From positions 4,559,501 to 4,623,500 of the forward strand of contig NC_010001.1 of NCBI RefSeq assembly GCF_000018685.1: a stretch of 64,000 nucleotides of DNA, written 5' to 3'. Under the pieces are notes generated by a model, which was not told the origin of the DNA, searched no databases, and saw only the letters and a list, made by a program, of their open reading frames with translations. A program made the translations under genes and the position numbers. Source of the stretch: Lachnoclostridium phytofermentans ISDg. GTDB lineage: Bacteria; Bacillota; Clostridia; Lachnospirales; Lachnospiraceae. Positions within the stretch are counted from its first letter, which is position 1. The number at the start of each line of letters is the position of its first letter. This document shows positions 26,741 to 39,229 of this stretch, in pieces.

Positions 26741-27272
26741 ACTCTCTAATTACTTCTCCATCCAAAGATTTGATTAAAAAGGTACCATTTTCGTAAATCA
26801 TATAGCTGTTTTTATTACCTTCCTTTGGAATCGAAACGGATCCGGGGTTTAAGTACATACCTTGCTCCATCTTACGAATCGCTTGGACATGGGTGTGTCC
26901 ATGAATTAGTATATCTTTATCGCTAATTGGCGGAAGCTTCTCTTCATTAAAAAGATGACCATGAGTAGCAAAGATGGTAATTCCATCTACATAAAGTAAC
27001 AAAGAGTCAGACATTACTGAGAATTCCAGTACCATCTGATCCACTTCTGCCTCACAATTACCTCTTACACATAAGATTTCATTTTTCTTTTCATTTAGCA
27101 TACGAATAACTTCTTTTGGATTATAATCCTTAGGTAAATCATTTCTAGGGCCATGATATAGAAGATCACCAAGTAATATTAATTTCTCTGGTTGTTCCTT
27201 CTCATAACACTCCATTAATTTTTCACAATAATATGCAGAACCATGTATATCAGATGCAAACATAAGTCTCAT
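26709..27272 (-). CDS. YfcE/YsnB-type metallophosphodiesterase
   Basis: The 187-residue protein has every calcineurin-like motif: 'FASDIHGS', 'LLGDLLYHGP', 'VRGNCEAEV', 'FATHGHLF', 'LIHGHTHV' and 'LNPGSVSIP'. Bacterial YfcE-type enzymes are Mn-dependent phosphodiesterases of uncertain natural substrate. AAGGAGGATACCTT precedes the ATG. Confidence 0.95.
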   Translation of the reverse strand: MRLMFASDIHGSAYYCEKLMECYEKEQPEKLILLGDLLYHGPRNDLPKDYNPKEVIRMLNEKKNEILCVRGNCEAEVDQMVLEFSVMSDSLLLYVDGITIFATHGHLFNEEKLPPISDKDILIHGHTHVQAIRKMEQGMYLNPGSVSIPKEGNKNSYMIYENGTFLIKSLDGEVIREWSVKRISKVL

Positions 27273-27527
27273 AAGGTATCCTCCTTGCTGTCTTTTTTCT
27301 ACTATAGTATAGTTACTATCTTATAAAAGCAGATTACATAATGCAAGCAATTTTCAAAGAAAATAGTACAATCTAATTTTTTCCAGCGTTGACTGTGGCA
27401 AAATCTTGTGCTAGAATTCAAATTGTATTACGGCATTTAATTGATGCCAATTGCAACTAAAATGATATAACTGATAAAGCAAAAAGAAAGGATGGGCCCT
27501 AGGGAAATTGTATAGGGTAATACTACT

Positions 27528-28373
27528 ATGAATGTAATAATTACGTTACTTATAATCCTTATTGTTTTTATTCTCCTTGTTATCTTCCTAATTGCTCCAG
27601 GTAAATATAAAAAATCTATGGTAGCACCATTAGAATATAGAAATTATGCTCATCGTGGTCTTCATAACAAATCAAAAACAATTCCAGAGAACTCTATGAC
27701 TGCATTTCGTAAAGCTGTAGAACATGGATATGGAATTGAATTAGATATCCAATTCACGAAAGACGGACAAATTGTAGTTTTTCATGATGATACCTTAAAT
27801 CGTGTCTGTGGTATTGATAATCGTTTGGACTTTTATACCTATAAAGAATTGAAGCAATTTTCACTTTGTAATACAAACGAACATATTCCACTTTTTACTG
27901 ATGTCCTTAAATTAGTTAATGGAAAAGTACCTTTAATTGTTGAACTAAAAAATGGTCCAAAAAACAGATTACTCTGTGAAAAGGCATATAAAATACTAAA
28001 AAGCTACCAAGGAGATTTCTGTGTAGAAAGTTTTCAACCTCTTATTGTAGCTTGGTTTAAAAAGAACGCACCAGAAATATTACGCGGTCAGTTAAGCGCA
28101 GGTCCGAATGAATTTAAAAAACAGCTTACAAAGTCACAAGCTTATGTCATAAGTCGTGTCTTAACAAATGTAATCGCAAGACCTCACTTTATCGCATACC
28201 ATAAGAAAAAATCCGCATGGTTAGTAAAATTGTCTGAGTTTCTCGGTGCCATCCCTGCTGTTTGGACCGTTCGAAAAAATGATGATTCAGCGCATTATGA
28301 GAATACGAATAAAATGGTTATTTTTGAATACTATTCTCCAGAACCAAAATATAAAAATAACAATCAAAAGTAA
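27528..28373 (+). CDS. Membrane-anchored glycerophosphodiester phosphodiesterase
   Basis: The 281-residue protein has one N-terminal membrane segment (about residues 3-24) and a GDPD barrel with 'YAHRGLHN', 'IPENSMTAFRKAVEHGYGIE', 'ELDIQFTKDGQIVVFHDDTL' and 'PLIVELKNGP'. These supply the catalytic His pair and metal-binding Glu/Asp. It releases glycerol 3-phosphate from glycerophosphodiesters at the cell surface. Weak ribosome-binding site. It is divergent from the YfcE-like gene. Confidence 0.95.
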   Translation: MNVIITLLIILIVFILLVIFLIAPGKYKKSMVAPLEYRNYAHRGLHNKSKTIPENSMTAFRKAVEHGYGIELDIQFTKDGQIVVFHDDTLNRVCGIDNRLDFYTYKELKQFSLCNTNEHIPLFTDVLKLVNGKVPLIVELKNGPKNRLLCEKAYKILKSYQGDFCVESFQPLIVAWFKKNAPEILRGQLSAGPNEFKKQLTKSQAYVISRVLTNVIARPHFIAYHKKKSAWLVKLSEFLGAIPAVWTVRKNDDSAHYENTNKMVIFEYYSPEPKYKNNNQK

Positions 28374-28485
28374 AGTACAAAAAGTAATAAACTGGGCCTA
28401 ATAAATAATAAGCGGAATCTAATTTAATAAATAATAATAAATAATAAACAGAACCAGATTTATAAATAAAAAGGAAATAAGAAGA

Positions 28486-28526
28486 GAACCCAAAATGTTA
28501 GATTTTAGTCCAAACATTTTGGGTTC
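28486..28526. terminator. Hairpin between GDPD and the YwmB-like gene
   Basis: GAACCCAAAATGTT/AACATTTTGGGTTC, 14-bp perfect stem between convergent genes. The 28374-28470 stretch before it is low-complexity AATAAATAATAA sequence. Confidence 0.75.
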
Positions 28527-28568
28527 ATTTCAATTTAACTTCCTTTTTTATTTCCGCTAAGTATAGCT

Positions 28569-29429
28569 TTACCAGTCTCCACTAATAATAGGAGTTGCAA
28601 GATATATTTTTGTTGTATCGTTCTCCTCGTCATAATTCATAGCAACTTGTATATTAATTTTATTACCATCTACTTTAATGTACTCGTCTAATAGTCCAGT
28701 ATAAGCATAGATGGTATACAAATCATTCTGACGATTTTCGTATACAATTGTTCCATTAAGGTTATCAATCATACGATCCGCCATTTTATTTTTTGTCTCC
28801 AGTAATAGATTCCCTGCAAATGCTCCACTAAACTGCATGGTTATATTAATATTCGTCTTTGCCACTTTTAACTGCTCAAACAATAATTTAATTATCTTTT
28901 GATACTCTAAAATATCATTGTTAACATCCTCATAGATTGTTAAGCGAACCATTACATACTGTGTAACTCCAGAAACCTTCTCTGAATTTTGTGCAAATGC
29001 ATCTATTGAGCTAGTACCATTCACCGTAACAACTTTAATCGTCGTCTTTGCTCTTTTTGCTTCTCTTACAAAAACTGTTTCTTTTCTTTCTGCCGTCTCA
29101 TTATTTTCTGCCTGCTGGTCGAATCGTATTCCTAATCCATTCGAGAGATAAGAAATTAACGATAATTTATCCTCCTGCGTTAAGTACTGATTCCCATAAT
29201 TTGCAGTTACCTCTAATGTACTTTCCATTAATCCGGAATTCGTATTCATAAAAGCTCCAATAATGTCTCCGTCTTTCATAAATACTTTATTTGTAATGAT
29301 TTGCGCCCCAACTGCAACCCACAATAGCATAACTATGGCAAATAAAAAACGCATCCTTTTATTACTTAGAACTTCAAGAATCGGTATGTGTTTACGCTTC
29401 CGATCATAGCTAAATTGAAAATCACGCAT
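28569..29429 (-). CDS. YwmB-like (TATA-box-binding-like fold) protein
   Basis: The 286-residue product (ATG at 29429 after GGAGGTTTTATT) has one membrane segment near residues 24-45 and an extracytoplasmic domain ending 'YTGLLDEYIKVDGNKINIQV'. It fits the YwmB family, whose Bacillus member sits just after the atp operon and near spore/cell-wall genes. The function is unknown. The ribosome-binding site is paired in a hairpin with sequence just after atpC (separate entry). Confidence 0.75.
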   Translation of the reverse strand: MRDFQFSYDRKRKHIPILEVLSNKRMRFLFAIVMLLWVAVGAQIITNKVFMKDGDIIGAFMNTNSGLMESTLEVTANYGNQYLTQEDKLSLISYLSNGLGIRFDQQAENNETAERKETVFVREAKRAKTTIKVVTVNGTSSIDAFAQNSEKVSGVTQYVMVRLTIYEDVNNDILEYQKIIKLLFEQLKVAKTNINITMQFSGAFAGNLLLETKNKMADRMIDNLNGTIVYENRQNDLYTIYAYTGLLDEYIKVDGNKINIQVAMNYDEENDTTKIYLATPIISGDW

Positions 29430-29433
29430 AATA

Positions 29434-29478
29434 AAACCTCCATTCCTTTTTTTGATTATTGCCAAGAAATGGAGGTTT
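29434..29478 (-). promoter_or_regulatory. Hairpin after atpC that buries the next gene's ribosome-binding site
   Basis: On the minus strand AAACCTCCATT (29468-29478) starts three bases after the atpC stop and pairs perfectly with AATGGAGGTTT (29434-29444), which contains the GGAGG of the YwmB-like gene. It can work as a partial terminator of the atp operon and as a translation block. Confidence 0.65.
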
Positions 29479-29481
29479 ATT

Positions 29482-29901
29482 CTATTTATGATACTTTTCT
29501 ACTACTTCAATACGCAGTAAGGATCTTCGCAGTGCCATTTCAGCTCTCGCTTCATTGATATTACCTTCTGCACCCTTTAAGCGTCTTTCCGCTCGTAGTT
29601 TTGCTTCTTTCGCACGATTTAAGTCAATTTCATCCGGCCACTCACACGATTCAGCAAGTATCGTTACTCTATCTCCAAGAATTTCGATAAAACCATCATG
29701 AAGAGCTGCGATACGTTCTTCACTTCCATTTTTAATTCGAAGAATTCCTGGTGTTAAGATTGCAGTCAGCGGAATGTGGTGCTTTAAGATACCCATTTCA
29801 CCTTCTGTCGTCTTTACTTCAATCATATCAGTCTCTCCGTCAAAGAAGATGCGATCAGGAGAGATTATCTGTAACTTAAAATCCTTACTGTTATCTGCCA
29901 T
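29482..29901 (-). CDS. atpC: F1Fo ATP synthase epsilon subunit
   Basis: The 139-residue protein has the epsilon beta-sandwich ('GEMGILKHHIPLTAILTPGI' near residue 33) and the C-terminal helical pair ('LNRAKEAKLRAERRLKGA'). It couples rotation and inhibits hydrolysis. Last gene of the atp operon, nine bases after atpD. Confidence 0.97.
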   Translation of the reverse strand: MADNSKDFKLQIISPDRIFFDGETDMIEVKTTEGEMGILKHHIPLTAILTPGILRIKNGSEERIAALHDGFIEILGDRVTILAESCEWPDEIDLNRAKEAKLRAERRLKGAEGNINEARAEMALRRSLLRIEVVEKYHK

Positions 29902-29910
29902 CTTCTTCTC

Positions 29911-31329
<1,419 letters not shown>

Positions 31330-31347
31330 TTATTTGTCACTCCTTTT

Positions 31348-32223
31348 CTAGTTAATAGCATTTGCTCCGGCGATAATCTCTGTTAACTCTTGTGTAATCG
31401 AGCTCTGACGAGCACGGTTATACTTAAGTGATAAATCAGAAATCATATCTTCTGCGTTATTAGTAGCAGAATCCATAGCCTGCATTCTTGCACCGTTTTC
31501 ACTAGCAAGAGCTTGTACTAAGGCGCCGTAGATAAGGCTGTTAATGTATTTTGGGATAATCAGATTTAATGCTTCTTCTGCTGCTGGCTCATAATTCATA
31601 AGAGTCAGGCGCTCATTTAAATCCTCTGATTTTTCACCCTCCTGTAATGCCGCTTCCATGTCAACTGGTAACAATTTTATTAGAGTCGGTTCATGACTCA
31701 CTGTATTCTTAAAGGAGGTATAAGCAAGGTAGATTTCACCTACCTCGTCTGCTACAAACGCATCAAGAACAGCTTTACCAATTTCAATAGCATCTTTATA
31801 GATCGGTGCATTCATTACTTCGGAATAGTCTTTTGCAATATGGTATCCTCTTCTTGCTAATGCCTCTTTTCCTTTACGCCCTACGGCATAAACTACAGCA
31901 TCTTCCTTATTAATATCACTACTCATAACGAGTTTTAAGATATTAGAGTTATAACCGCCTGCAAGACCACGATTGGAGGTAATTACAATAATCGCCTTCT
32001 TATTTGATTTACCTGCTGATAGATAAGGATGTGATATATTACCGGACTTACGAAGCATATTTAGTACAGTATCATACATATGATCAAAGTAAGGTTTCGC
32101 ATTCTCAGCTTTTGACTTTGCTTTTTGTAATTTTACTGTGGAAACTAACTTCATGGCTTTTGTGATCTGCCCGGTGCTCTGAATACTTTCCTTACGCCTT
32201 TTAATGTCTCTCATTGAGGCCAT
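31348..32223 (-). CDS. atpG: F1Fo ATP synthase gamma subunit
   Basis: The 291-residue protein starts 'MASMRDIKRRKESIQSTGQI' and ends with the conserved 'NRARQSSITQELTEIIAGAN'. It is the central rotor shaft. The next gene (atpD) starts 18 bases after it. Confidence 0.99.
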   Translation of the reverse strand: MASMRDIKRRKESIQSTGQITKAMKLVSTVKLQKAKSKAENAKPYFDHMYDTVLNMLRKSGNISHPYLSAGKSNKKAIIVITSNRGLAGGYNSNILKLVMSSDINKEDAVVYAVGRKGKEALARRGYHIAKDYSEVMNAPIYKDAIEIGKAVLDAFVADEVGEIYLAYTSFKNTVSHEPTLIKLLPVDMEAALQEGEKSEDLNERLTLMNYEPAAEEALNLIIPKYINSLIYGALVQALASENGARMQAMDSATNNAEDMISDLSLKYNRARQSSITQELTEIIAGANAIN

Positions 32224-32241
32224 AGCTTCACACCCTCTCTA

Positions 32242-33783
<1,542 letters not shown>

Positions 33784-33807
33784 TTAAGTACCTCTTTTAC
33801 TATTTTA

Positions 33808-34356
33808 TTAGCCAAGTTGTATCTTAAAGAGATTTTTTGATAGCGTGTTTAGCTTCGATTTTAGGCTGCTATCCACTACTCTATCTCCGATGCGAATGAT
33901 TAATCCTCCAAGGATTGACGCATCCACCTTGTAATTCATCTCAAATTGAACATATTTTGTTGTAGCTAAAAGCTTATCTTTAATCTGTTCTTTCTCCTGC
34001 TCGCTTATTTCCACTGCAGAAGTCACATAAGCTACTCCAATGTTTTTATGCTCACGAACCTTTGCTAGAAAATAATCAAAGATTCCGGAAATCTCATCAT
34101 ACCTTCCCTTCTTAATGATAATCACTAGGAAGCCGGTAACATCATCGCTTACTCTACCTTTAAAGATATTTTCAACAAATGCTACTTTCTCTTCCTTCGT
34201 AATCTTAGGATGATTTAAAAATTTGATGAGTTCCGTATTCTCATTAAATACCATCTTCACAGCTTTGATTTCTTCTTCTATTATGTCAAGAGACTGATTT
34301 TCCAAGGCTAAATCAAATAACGCTTCTCCATATGTTTTGGAAACTAGTTTTGCCAT
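33808..34356 (-). CDS. atpH: F1Fo ATP synthase delta subunit
   Basis: The 182-residue protein begins 'KLVSKTYGEALFDLALE' and ends with the typical 'DSSLKSKLNTLSKNLFKIQL'. It links F1 to the peripheral stalk. Its start overlaps the end of atpF by 13 bases, implying translational coupling. Confidence 0.97.
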   Translation of the reverse strand: MAKLVSKTYGEALFDLALENQSLDIIEEEIKAVKMVFNENTELIKFLNHPKITKEEKVAFVENIFKGRVSDDVTGFLVIIIKKGRYDEISGIFDYFLAKVREHKNIGVAYVTSAVEISEQEKEQIKDKLLATTKYVQFEMNYKVDASILGGLIIRIGDRVVDSSLKSKLNTLSKNLFKIQLG

Positions 34357-34928
34357 GTCTCATCACCCATCTCATTCAAAGCTTCATCAATTAACTGTTT
34401 TTGTTTTGTTTCATCTATGTTGCCAGCAATAATTTTGCCAGCCATAACGGATGCTACAGCAATCATTTCTTGCTTTACTTCATCCTTCATCTTGCTCTTA
34501 TTCAATTCAATTTCTTTATTTGCCCGATCTACAATTCTTGAAGCTTCCACCTTTGCTTCATCAACAATATCATTCTCACGCTTTAATGCTTTCTTACGAC
34601 CTTCACTTAAGATCTCATCCACTTCCTTAGAAGCTTCTTTTATCTTTGCTTCGTAATTAGTTTTTAATTGCGTTGCTTCCTTTTTATCCTTTGCTGATGA
34701 ATCCATTTCCTCTTTAATACGGTCTTGACGTTTTTGTAAGAGTTCTCTGGCCGGGTTGAACAGAAGATACGATAAAATTAGAAAAAGTACGAATATGGCA
34801 AGTCCCATAATGGCTACATCTACCACAAGTTGCATATCTAATCCAAAGATACGATTTACTAGACTTGTGTCTTTAGTTCCTGTCGCCAATACTGTAGTGC
34901 TATACATGCCTGCTATCAAATTGCCCAC
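34344..34928 (-). CDS. atpF: F1Fo ATP synthase b subunit
   Basis: The 194-residue protein has one membrane segment (about residues 33-56) preceded by a ~30-residue lead, then a long charged coiled coil ('QKRQDRIKEEMDSSAKDKKE', 'EAKVEASRIVDRANKEIEL'). It forms the peripheral stalk. Slightly longer at the N-terminus than many b subunits. Confidence 0.96.
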   Translation of the reverse strand: MGNLIAGMYSTTVLATGTKDTSLVNRIFGLDMQLVVDVAIMGLAIFVLFLILSYLLFNPARELLQKRQDRIKEEMDSSAKDKKEATQLKTNYEAKIKEASKEVDEILSEGRKKALKRENDIVDEAKVEASRIVDRANKEIELNKSKMKDEVKQEMIAVASVMAGKIIAGNIDETKQKQLIDEALNEMGDETWQN

Positions 34929-34967
34929 ATTTCGGCCTCCCTTCCTTTAATATTTTCTAGAGGCCGA

Positions 34968-35276
<309 letters not shown>

Positions 35277-36038
35277 TTATGCATCCTCAAATGTATTTGA
35301 GATAAATACCATCGTTAACATACAGAACACATAAGTCTGAATGGCACCTGAAAATACATCGAAATAAATGTGTAGCGGAGCCGGTACAAATAATAATATT
35401 ACCTTTGGTAATAATCCATAAATCAATCCCATCATAACTGTACCCGATAATATATTACCAAATAAACGCAATGATAAAGATAACGGCGTTGCGAGTTCAC
35501 CGATAATATTAATCGGAGTTAATGGTAGTGGTTTAAATAGATTTGTAACGTGTGCAGCCTTTTGATACTTAAATCCATTGTAATGGATAAGTACAAAGGT
35601 AATTAATGCTAATGCTAAAGTTACACCATAATCTGCTGTTGGTGGCCTCATGCCGAACAGTCCGGAGAAGTTCATTAACAAGATAGAAATGAACAAGGTA
35701 CCAATATAATTTGCAAATTTGAAACCATGTTTCTCTCCCATATTAGCTTTGGTCATACTATCAATACTTTCTACCAAAAACTCAATGAAATTCAGGAACT
35801 TGCCAGGAACCTTATAAGGATCTGCTTTTTTAATACAACGGTTTGCTATTACTGCAAATGCTATGATGACAATCATCACAATCAATAAACTAATATGTGT
35901 TGTCGTAATCCATAACTCATGCCCAAACAGCTTATACCGAAGCAGACCGTCAACACCAAAGGTTATATCATCTCTTGCTACTTCGACTGCTTGTGTATCT
36001 AATACACCTGAGGAAAGCATTATGCCTCCTAAACTCAC
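35277..36038 (-). CDS. atpB: F1Fo ATP synthase a subunit
   Basis: The 253-residue protein has five or six membrane segments and the essential Arg in 'LATPLSLSLRLFGNILSGTV' (about residue 193). It forms the stator half-channels for the coupling ion. 48 bases upstream of atpE. Confidence 0.98.
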   Translation of the reverse strand: MSLGGIMLSSGVLDTQAVEVARDDITFGVDGLLRYKLFGHELWITTTHISLLIVMIVIIAFAVIANRCIKKADPYKVPGKFLNFIEFLVESIDSMTKANMGEKHGFKFANYIGTLFISILLMNFSGLFGMRPPTADYGVTLALALITFVLIHYNGFKYQKAAHVTNLFKPLPLTPINIIGELATPLSLSLRLFGNILSGTVMMGLIYGLLPKVILLFVPAPLHIYFDVFSGAIQTYVFCMLTMVFISNTFEDA

Positions 36039-36058
36039 TTTCTCACCCTCCTTTTCCC

Positions 36059-36439
36059 TTATTTTTTACTTAATACTTTATGGGTTAACGGCTGTATATA
36101 GGCCGATAACTTCAAACATAATACTCCTAGTACCACCGTTAATACGTTGATACTGTTGATATAAACTGCGACCAATAAAACTACAATAATTAACATAAGA
36201 CGAAACATTGCATTTCTCTTTGTGTAGCTCACAGCACTCTTTTCATCCATATATAAAGATTTTTCAATCGTTGAATACATACTAAATGTTAATAATACCG
36301 ATACTAATGTTCCCAAACCAAGCCCAAGATAATAGGCTAGCTTATCTACCTTTAAAAATAAACCTGGAATAAAAAATAAGATTGCAAACACTGCGATACC
36401 AATTAATAATTCTTGAAATGTTTTTTTTCCTTCATTCAT
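36059..36439 (-). CDS. atpI: ATP synthase subunit I-like membrane protein
   Basis: The 126-residue protein (ATG at 36439, after GGGAGGTTGCTTATT; a TTG three codons earlier is too close to the site) has four hydrophobic segments. It fits the AtpI/UncI group that precedes atpB and helps c-ring assembly or Mg/ion supply. Called on topology and position. Confidence 0.8.
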   Translation of the reverse strand: MNEGKKTFQELLIGIAVFAILFFIPGLFLKVDKLAYYLGLGLGTLVSVLLTFSMYSTIEKSLYMDEKSAVSYTKRNAMFRLMLIIVVLLVAVYINSINVLTVVLGVLCLKLSAYIQPLTHKVLSKK

Positions 36440-36499
36440 AATAAGCAACCTCCCATTTATTTTTACTTATAATCTCTTTTTTGCGATTATCTTTGGATT

Positions 36500-36793
36500 T
36501 TATTTATCTTCTTTTCTTCTGTTCTCGCGTTCCTTTTTCATTTCAACCAAAAGATTTAGTTCAGCATCTTCTCTTTCCTTGTCTTTTGCATAAAATGATT
36601 TTGTCATAAGATAAATGTTACGAAATGCTGCCATAATTCCAAGTACAATTCCAATGATAGTAATGTAACTGGTCCCAAATCTATCGTCCAACTTCCTTCC
36701 TACATAAACACATAAAAAAATCGGAACGAGCATGCTGTAACCAATTTGGCTTATCATTAAAATTCCTTTCGCTACACCACTCTTACTCTTCAT
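36500..36793 (-). CDS. AtpZ/AtpI-family small membrane protein
   Basis: The 97-residue protein has two membrane segments ('GYSMLVPIFLCVYVGRKLD' and 'ITIIGIVLGIMAAFRNIYL') and an acidic/basic tail. The 'GRKLDDRFGTS' turn is typical of the AtpZ group (F0F1-ATPase assembly/ion-handling). First gene of the atp operon. Confidence 0.85.
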   Translation of the reverse strand: MKSKSGVAKGILMISQIGYSMLVPIFLCVYVGRKLDDRFGTSYITIIGIVLGIMAAFRNIYLMTKSFYAKDKEREDAELNLLVEMKKERENRRKEDK

Positions 36794-36885
36794 AATTTTA
36801 AATAACTCCCAAATAATTAATATTTATTGAATAGACTTGTAATTTTTTACAAATATATTTCCTGTTTTTACACAATATGAGTAAT

Positions 36886-36913
36886 ATTATACCATTTTGT
36901 CTAAATTTGTCCA
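36886..36913 (-). promoter_or_regulatory. Promoter of the atp operon
   Basis: TGGACA (36908-36913), 16-bp spacer, TATAAT (36886-36891) on the minus strand, about 90 bp before the first gene. Confidence 0.65.
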
Positions 36914-36972
36914 CTTTCTTCTAATGGAAAAGTAATAGGACATTATCCTCAATTAATCCGCAAAGCACAAAA

Positions 36973-37038
36973 GCTGCTATATTAACGGTTTATTTATATG
37001 CATACTATAATATATGCAATTTCCGTTATTATAACAGC
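36973..37038 (-). terminator. Hairpin after rpiB
   Basis: GCTG(c)TATA…TTAACGG / CCGTTA…TATAACAGC with an inner ATATGCAT/ATATGCAA stem, followed by a short T-run on the minus strand. Confidence 0.6.
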
Positions 37039-37049
37039 CTCTAAGTTAT

Positions 37050-37478
37050 TTAGTTCTCCAACATAGAGATTCTTCTTATATGTCTATCATCATTGGAAAA
37101 TTCTGTGTTTAAAAAGATTTCGACGATCTTTAATGCAAGACCAGGTCCAACCACTCTTCCCCCCATGCATAGTACATTTGCATTATTGTGTTGTCTTGTT
37201 GCTTCTGCGCTAAAACAGTCATGACATAATGCCGCTCGAACTCCTGCTACCTTATTTGCTGCCATGGAGATACCAATACCAGTTCCGCAAATCAAGATCC
37301 CGAATTCACATTCCTTATTTGCAACTGCCATAGCAACATTTTTCCCAAAAACCGGGTAATCACAAGATGCTTTAGAATCAGTTCCAAAATTCTTATATGG
37401 AACCTTCTTCTCCTCTAAGTATGCAATTACTTCCTGCATTAAATCATATCCACCATGATCACAACCTAGTGCTATCAT
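37050..37478 (-). CDS. rpiB: Ribose-5-phosphate isomerase B
   Basis: The 142-residue protein has 'MIALGCDHGGYDLMQEVIAY', the active-site Cys in 'ILICGTGIGISMAANKV' (about residue 66) and 'RAALCHDCFSAEATRQHNNA'. It interconverts ribose 5-phosphate and ribulose 5-phosphate. GGAGGACTAATA precedes the ATG. Confidence 0.98.
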   Translation of the reverse strand: MIALGCDHGGYDLMQEVIAYLEEKKVPYKNFGTDSKASCDYPVFGKNVAMAVANKECEFGILICGTGIGISMAANKVAGVRAALCHDCFSAEATRQHNNANVLCMGGRVVGPGLALKIVEIFLNTEFSNDDRHIRRISMLEN

Positions 37479-37511
37479 TATTAGTCCTCCAATTCTGTTC
37501 TTTCGTTTATT

Positions 37512-37535
37512 CGGTTCTATGGTAACATAGAACCG
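37512..37535 (-). promoter_or_regulatory. Perfect 10-bp hairpin between the phosphatase gene and rpiB
   Basis: CGGTTCTATG-gtaa-CATAGAACCG; no T-tract. Possibly an mRNA processing or stability element. Confidence 0.5.
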
Positions 37536-37609
37536 TTATCTTGTATATCATATTTTATCCCGAATCTTACCTTTGATTCGCATTAATTTGCACCGCAATC
37601 ATGTTATTC

Positions 37610-38065
37610 TCACACTTCTCTCATTAACTGGTACATCGTTTTCTTGACTAATAGAGCAAGTTCTTCAAAACACTCTTCATAATCAAGAAGTGTTCCGCCA
37701 TATGGATCAACCACATCCCCAATTTCTCCGACATATTCCTTTATACTATATATGTTACTTTCGATACCATAATCTAGCATGAGCTTTAATTTCTGTTTAT
37801 ATGTCATGGTCAAAATCAAGGTACTTTCTGTAACCTCGGAAGCTTTAAACTGCTTCGTCGTATGTCCATCGATAGGAATGTTATGATTTTTTAAAACCTC
37901 TTCCGATTTTGGATTGATTGGCTCTGAGAACAAGACAATTAACCCTCTTGAGCGGATTTCAAACTCATCTTCTTGTATTAAATTTTTAAGAAGTGCTTCC
38001 GCCATTGGACTACGGCAAGTATTCCCTGTACAGACAAAGATTACTTTATCATACTTTCGTGGCAT
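37610..38065 (-). CDS. Low-molecular-weight protein phosphatase, probably arginine-specific
   Basis: The 151-residue protein has the P-loop 'VCTGNTCRSPMAEALL' at the N-terminus and the general-acid loop 'VVDPYGG' near residue 121. The Thr in C-T-G-N-T-C-R matches YwlE, in which that residue favours phosphoarginine over phosphotyrosine. Synteny with tsaC and rpiB is as in Bacillus ywlC-ywlE-rpiB. AGGGGGTAAAATC precedes the ATG. Confidence 0.9.
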   Translation of the reverse strand: MPRKYDKVIFVCTGNTCRSPMAEALLKNLIQEDEFEIRSRGLIVLFSEPINPKSEEVLKNHNIPIDGHTTKQFKASEVTESTLILTMTYKQKLKLMLDYGIESNIYSIKEYVGEIGDVVDPYGGTLLDYEECFEELALLVKKTMYQLMREV

Positions 38066-38109
38066 GATTTTACCCCCTACTTTTGTTATCCTTTCCCAAA
38101 GCTCTATGT

Positions 38110-39168
38110 CTAATCTATTGTAACAACTTGATAACCAGCTGCCTTTAATAGACGATTCATAATGGCTTGTCCTAGATAATTATCCTCAAAGCTTTCTGAA
38201 AAGATATATGCTGCATTGCTAGTATCAAACTCGCGAAGACATTCAAATAAGTGTGCAGCAATTGTTTCTTCATTTTTTCTAGTTCCGATACTTTTTACAT
38301 CTCCATAAGAATAAAGATTCTTCGTTTCTTCGGTAGCAAGGATTCCTACATGAAAGCCCTCTTCTGTCTTTTGCTTAGCAGCTTCATTGATTGCTTTAAT
38401 TACCTGATTCGTATCACCTTCGTATATCGTAAGCTGTCCTTTCGGTGCATAGTGGCGATATTTCATGCCTGGAGCTTTTGCTACTACTGGATCACTCTTC
38501 TCTTTTTTTAACACAGCTTTGTCATATTCTGTTCCCCCAATGCACTGATTCAACATCTCTCTTGTAATAAACCCAGGACGTAAAATAACAGGGTTGTCAC
38601 CAGTCAAATCTACAATGGTTGACTCTAAACCAATCGTAGAAGATCCACCATCGATGATCATGGATACACATCCATCCAAATCCTCAATGACATGTTCCGC
38701 CTTTGTAGTACTTGGTCTTCCTGACTTATTCGCACTTGGTGCAGCTAAGTAAAGACCAGACTCTTTTATTAGACGTCTAGCAATCTCATCCGATGGCATT
38801 CGGATTGCTACCGTATCAAGACCTCCTGTTGTCTCAAGTGGAACCAAATCACTCTTTTTTAATATCATCGTGAGTGGTCCCGGCCAGAAATCGTCGGCTA
38901 ATCGATACGCTTCCTCCGGAACCTCCACTGCTAATTCTTTTAGTGCTTCTATGTTTGCGATGTGAACGATTAAAGGATTATCAGACGGTCTACCTTTTGC
39001 CTCATAGATACGTCTTGCTGCTGTCTTATCGAGGGCATCACCACCAAGACCATAAACAGTCTCGGTAGGAAACGCTACTAGCTGTCCTTCTTTCAGTAAT
39101 TCTACTGCTTCCTTAAAATCTTCTGAATTTAAATTATCTCGATCCATTCGCTTTATTATTGTTTTCAC
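38110..39168 (-). CDS. L-threonylcarbamoyladenylate synthase, long (Sua5) form
   Basis: The 352-residue protein has the YrdC core ('VAFPTETVYGLGGDAL', 'YEAKGRPSDNPLIVHI', 'APSANKSGRPSTT') and the C-terminal Sua5 domain joined by a linker ('GMKYRHYAPKG'). It makes the TC-AMP for t6A37 of tRNA. It starts with GTG at 39168 behind AAGAAGG. It leads the group with the phosphatase and rpiB. Confidence 0.95.
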   Translation of the reverse strand: MKTIIKRMDRDNLNSEDFKEAVELLKEGQLVAFPTETVYGLGGDALDKTAARRIYEAKGRPSDNPLIVHIANIEALKELAVEVPEEAYRLADDFWPGPLTMILKKSDLVPLETTGGLDTVAIRMPSDEIARRLIKESGLYLAAPSANKSGRPSTTKAEHVIEDLDGCVSMIIDGGSSTIGLESTIVDLTGDNPVILRPGFITREMLNQCIGGTEYDKAVLKKEKSDPVVAKAPGMKYRHYAPKGQLTIYEGDTNQVIKAINEAAKQKTEEGFHVGILATEETKNLYSYGDVKSIGTRKNEETIAAHLFECLREFDTSNAAYIFSESFEDNYLGQAIMNRLLKAAGYQVVTID

Positions 39169-39229
39169 TGTTCTACCTTCTTAACTCTTTCTGCATAATC
39201 AATTTATCTATGGAATCCACATAAATCGA

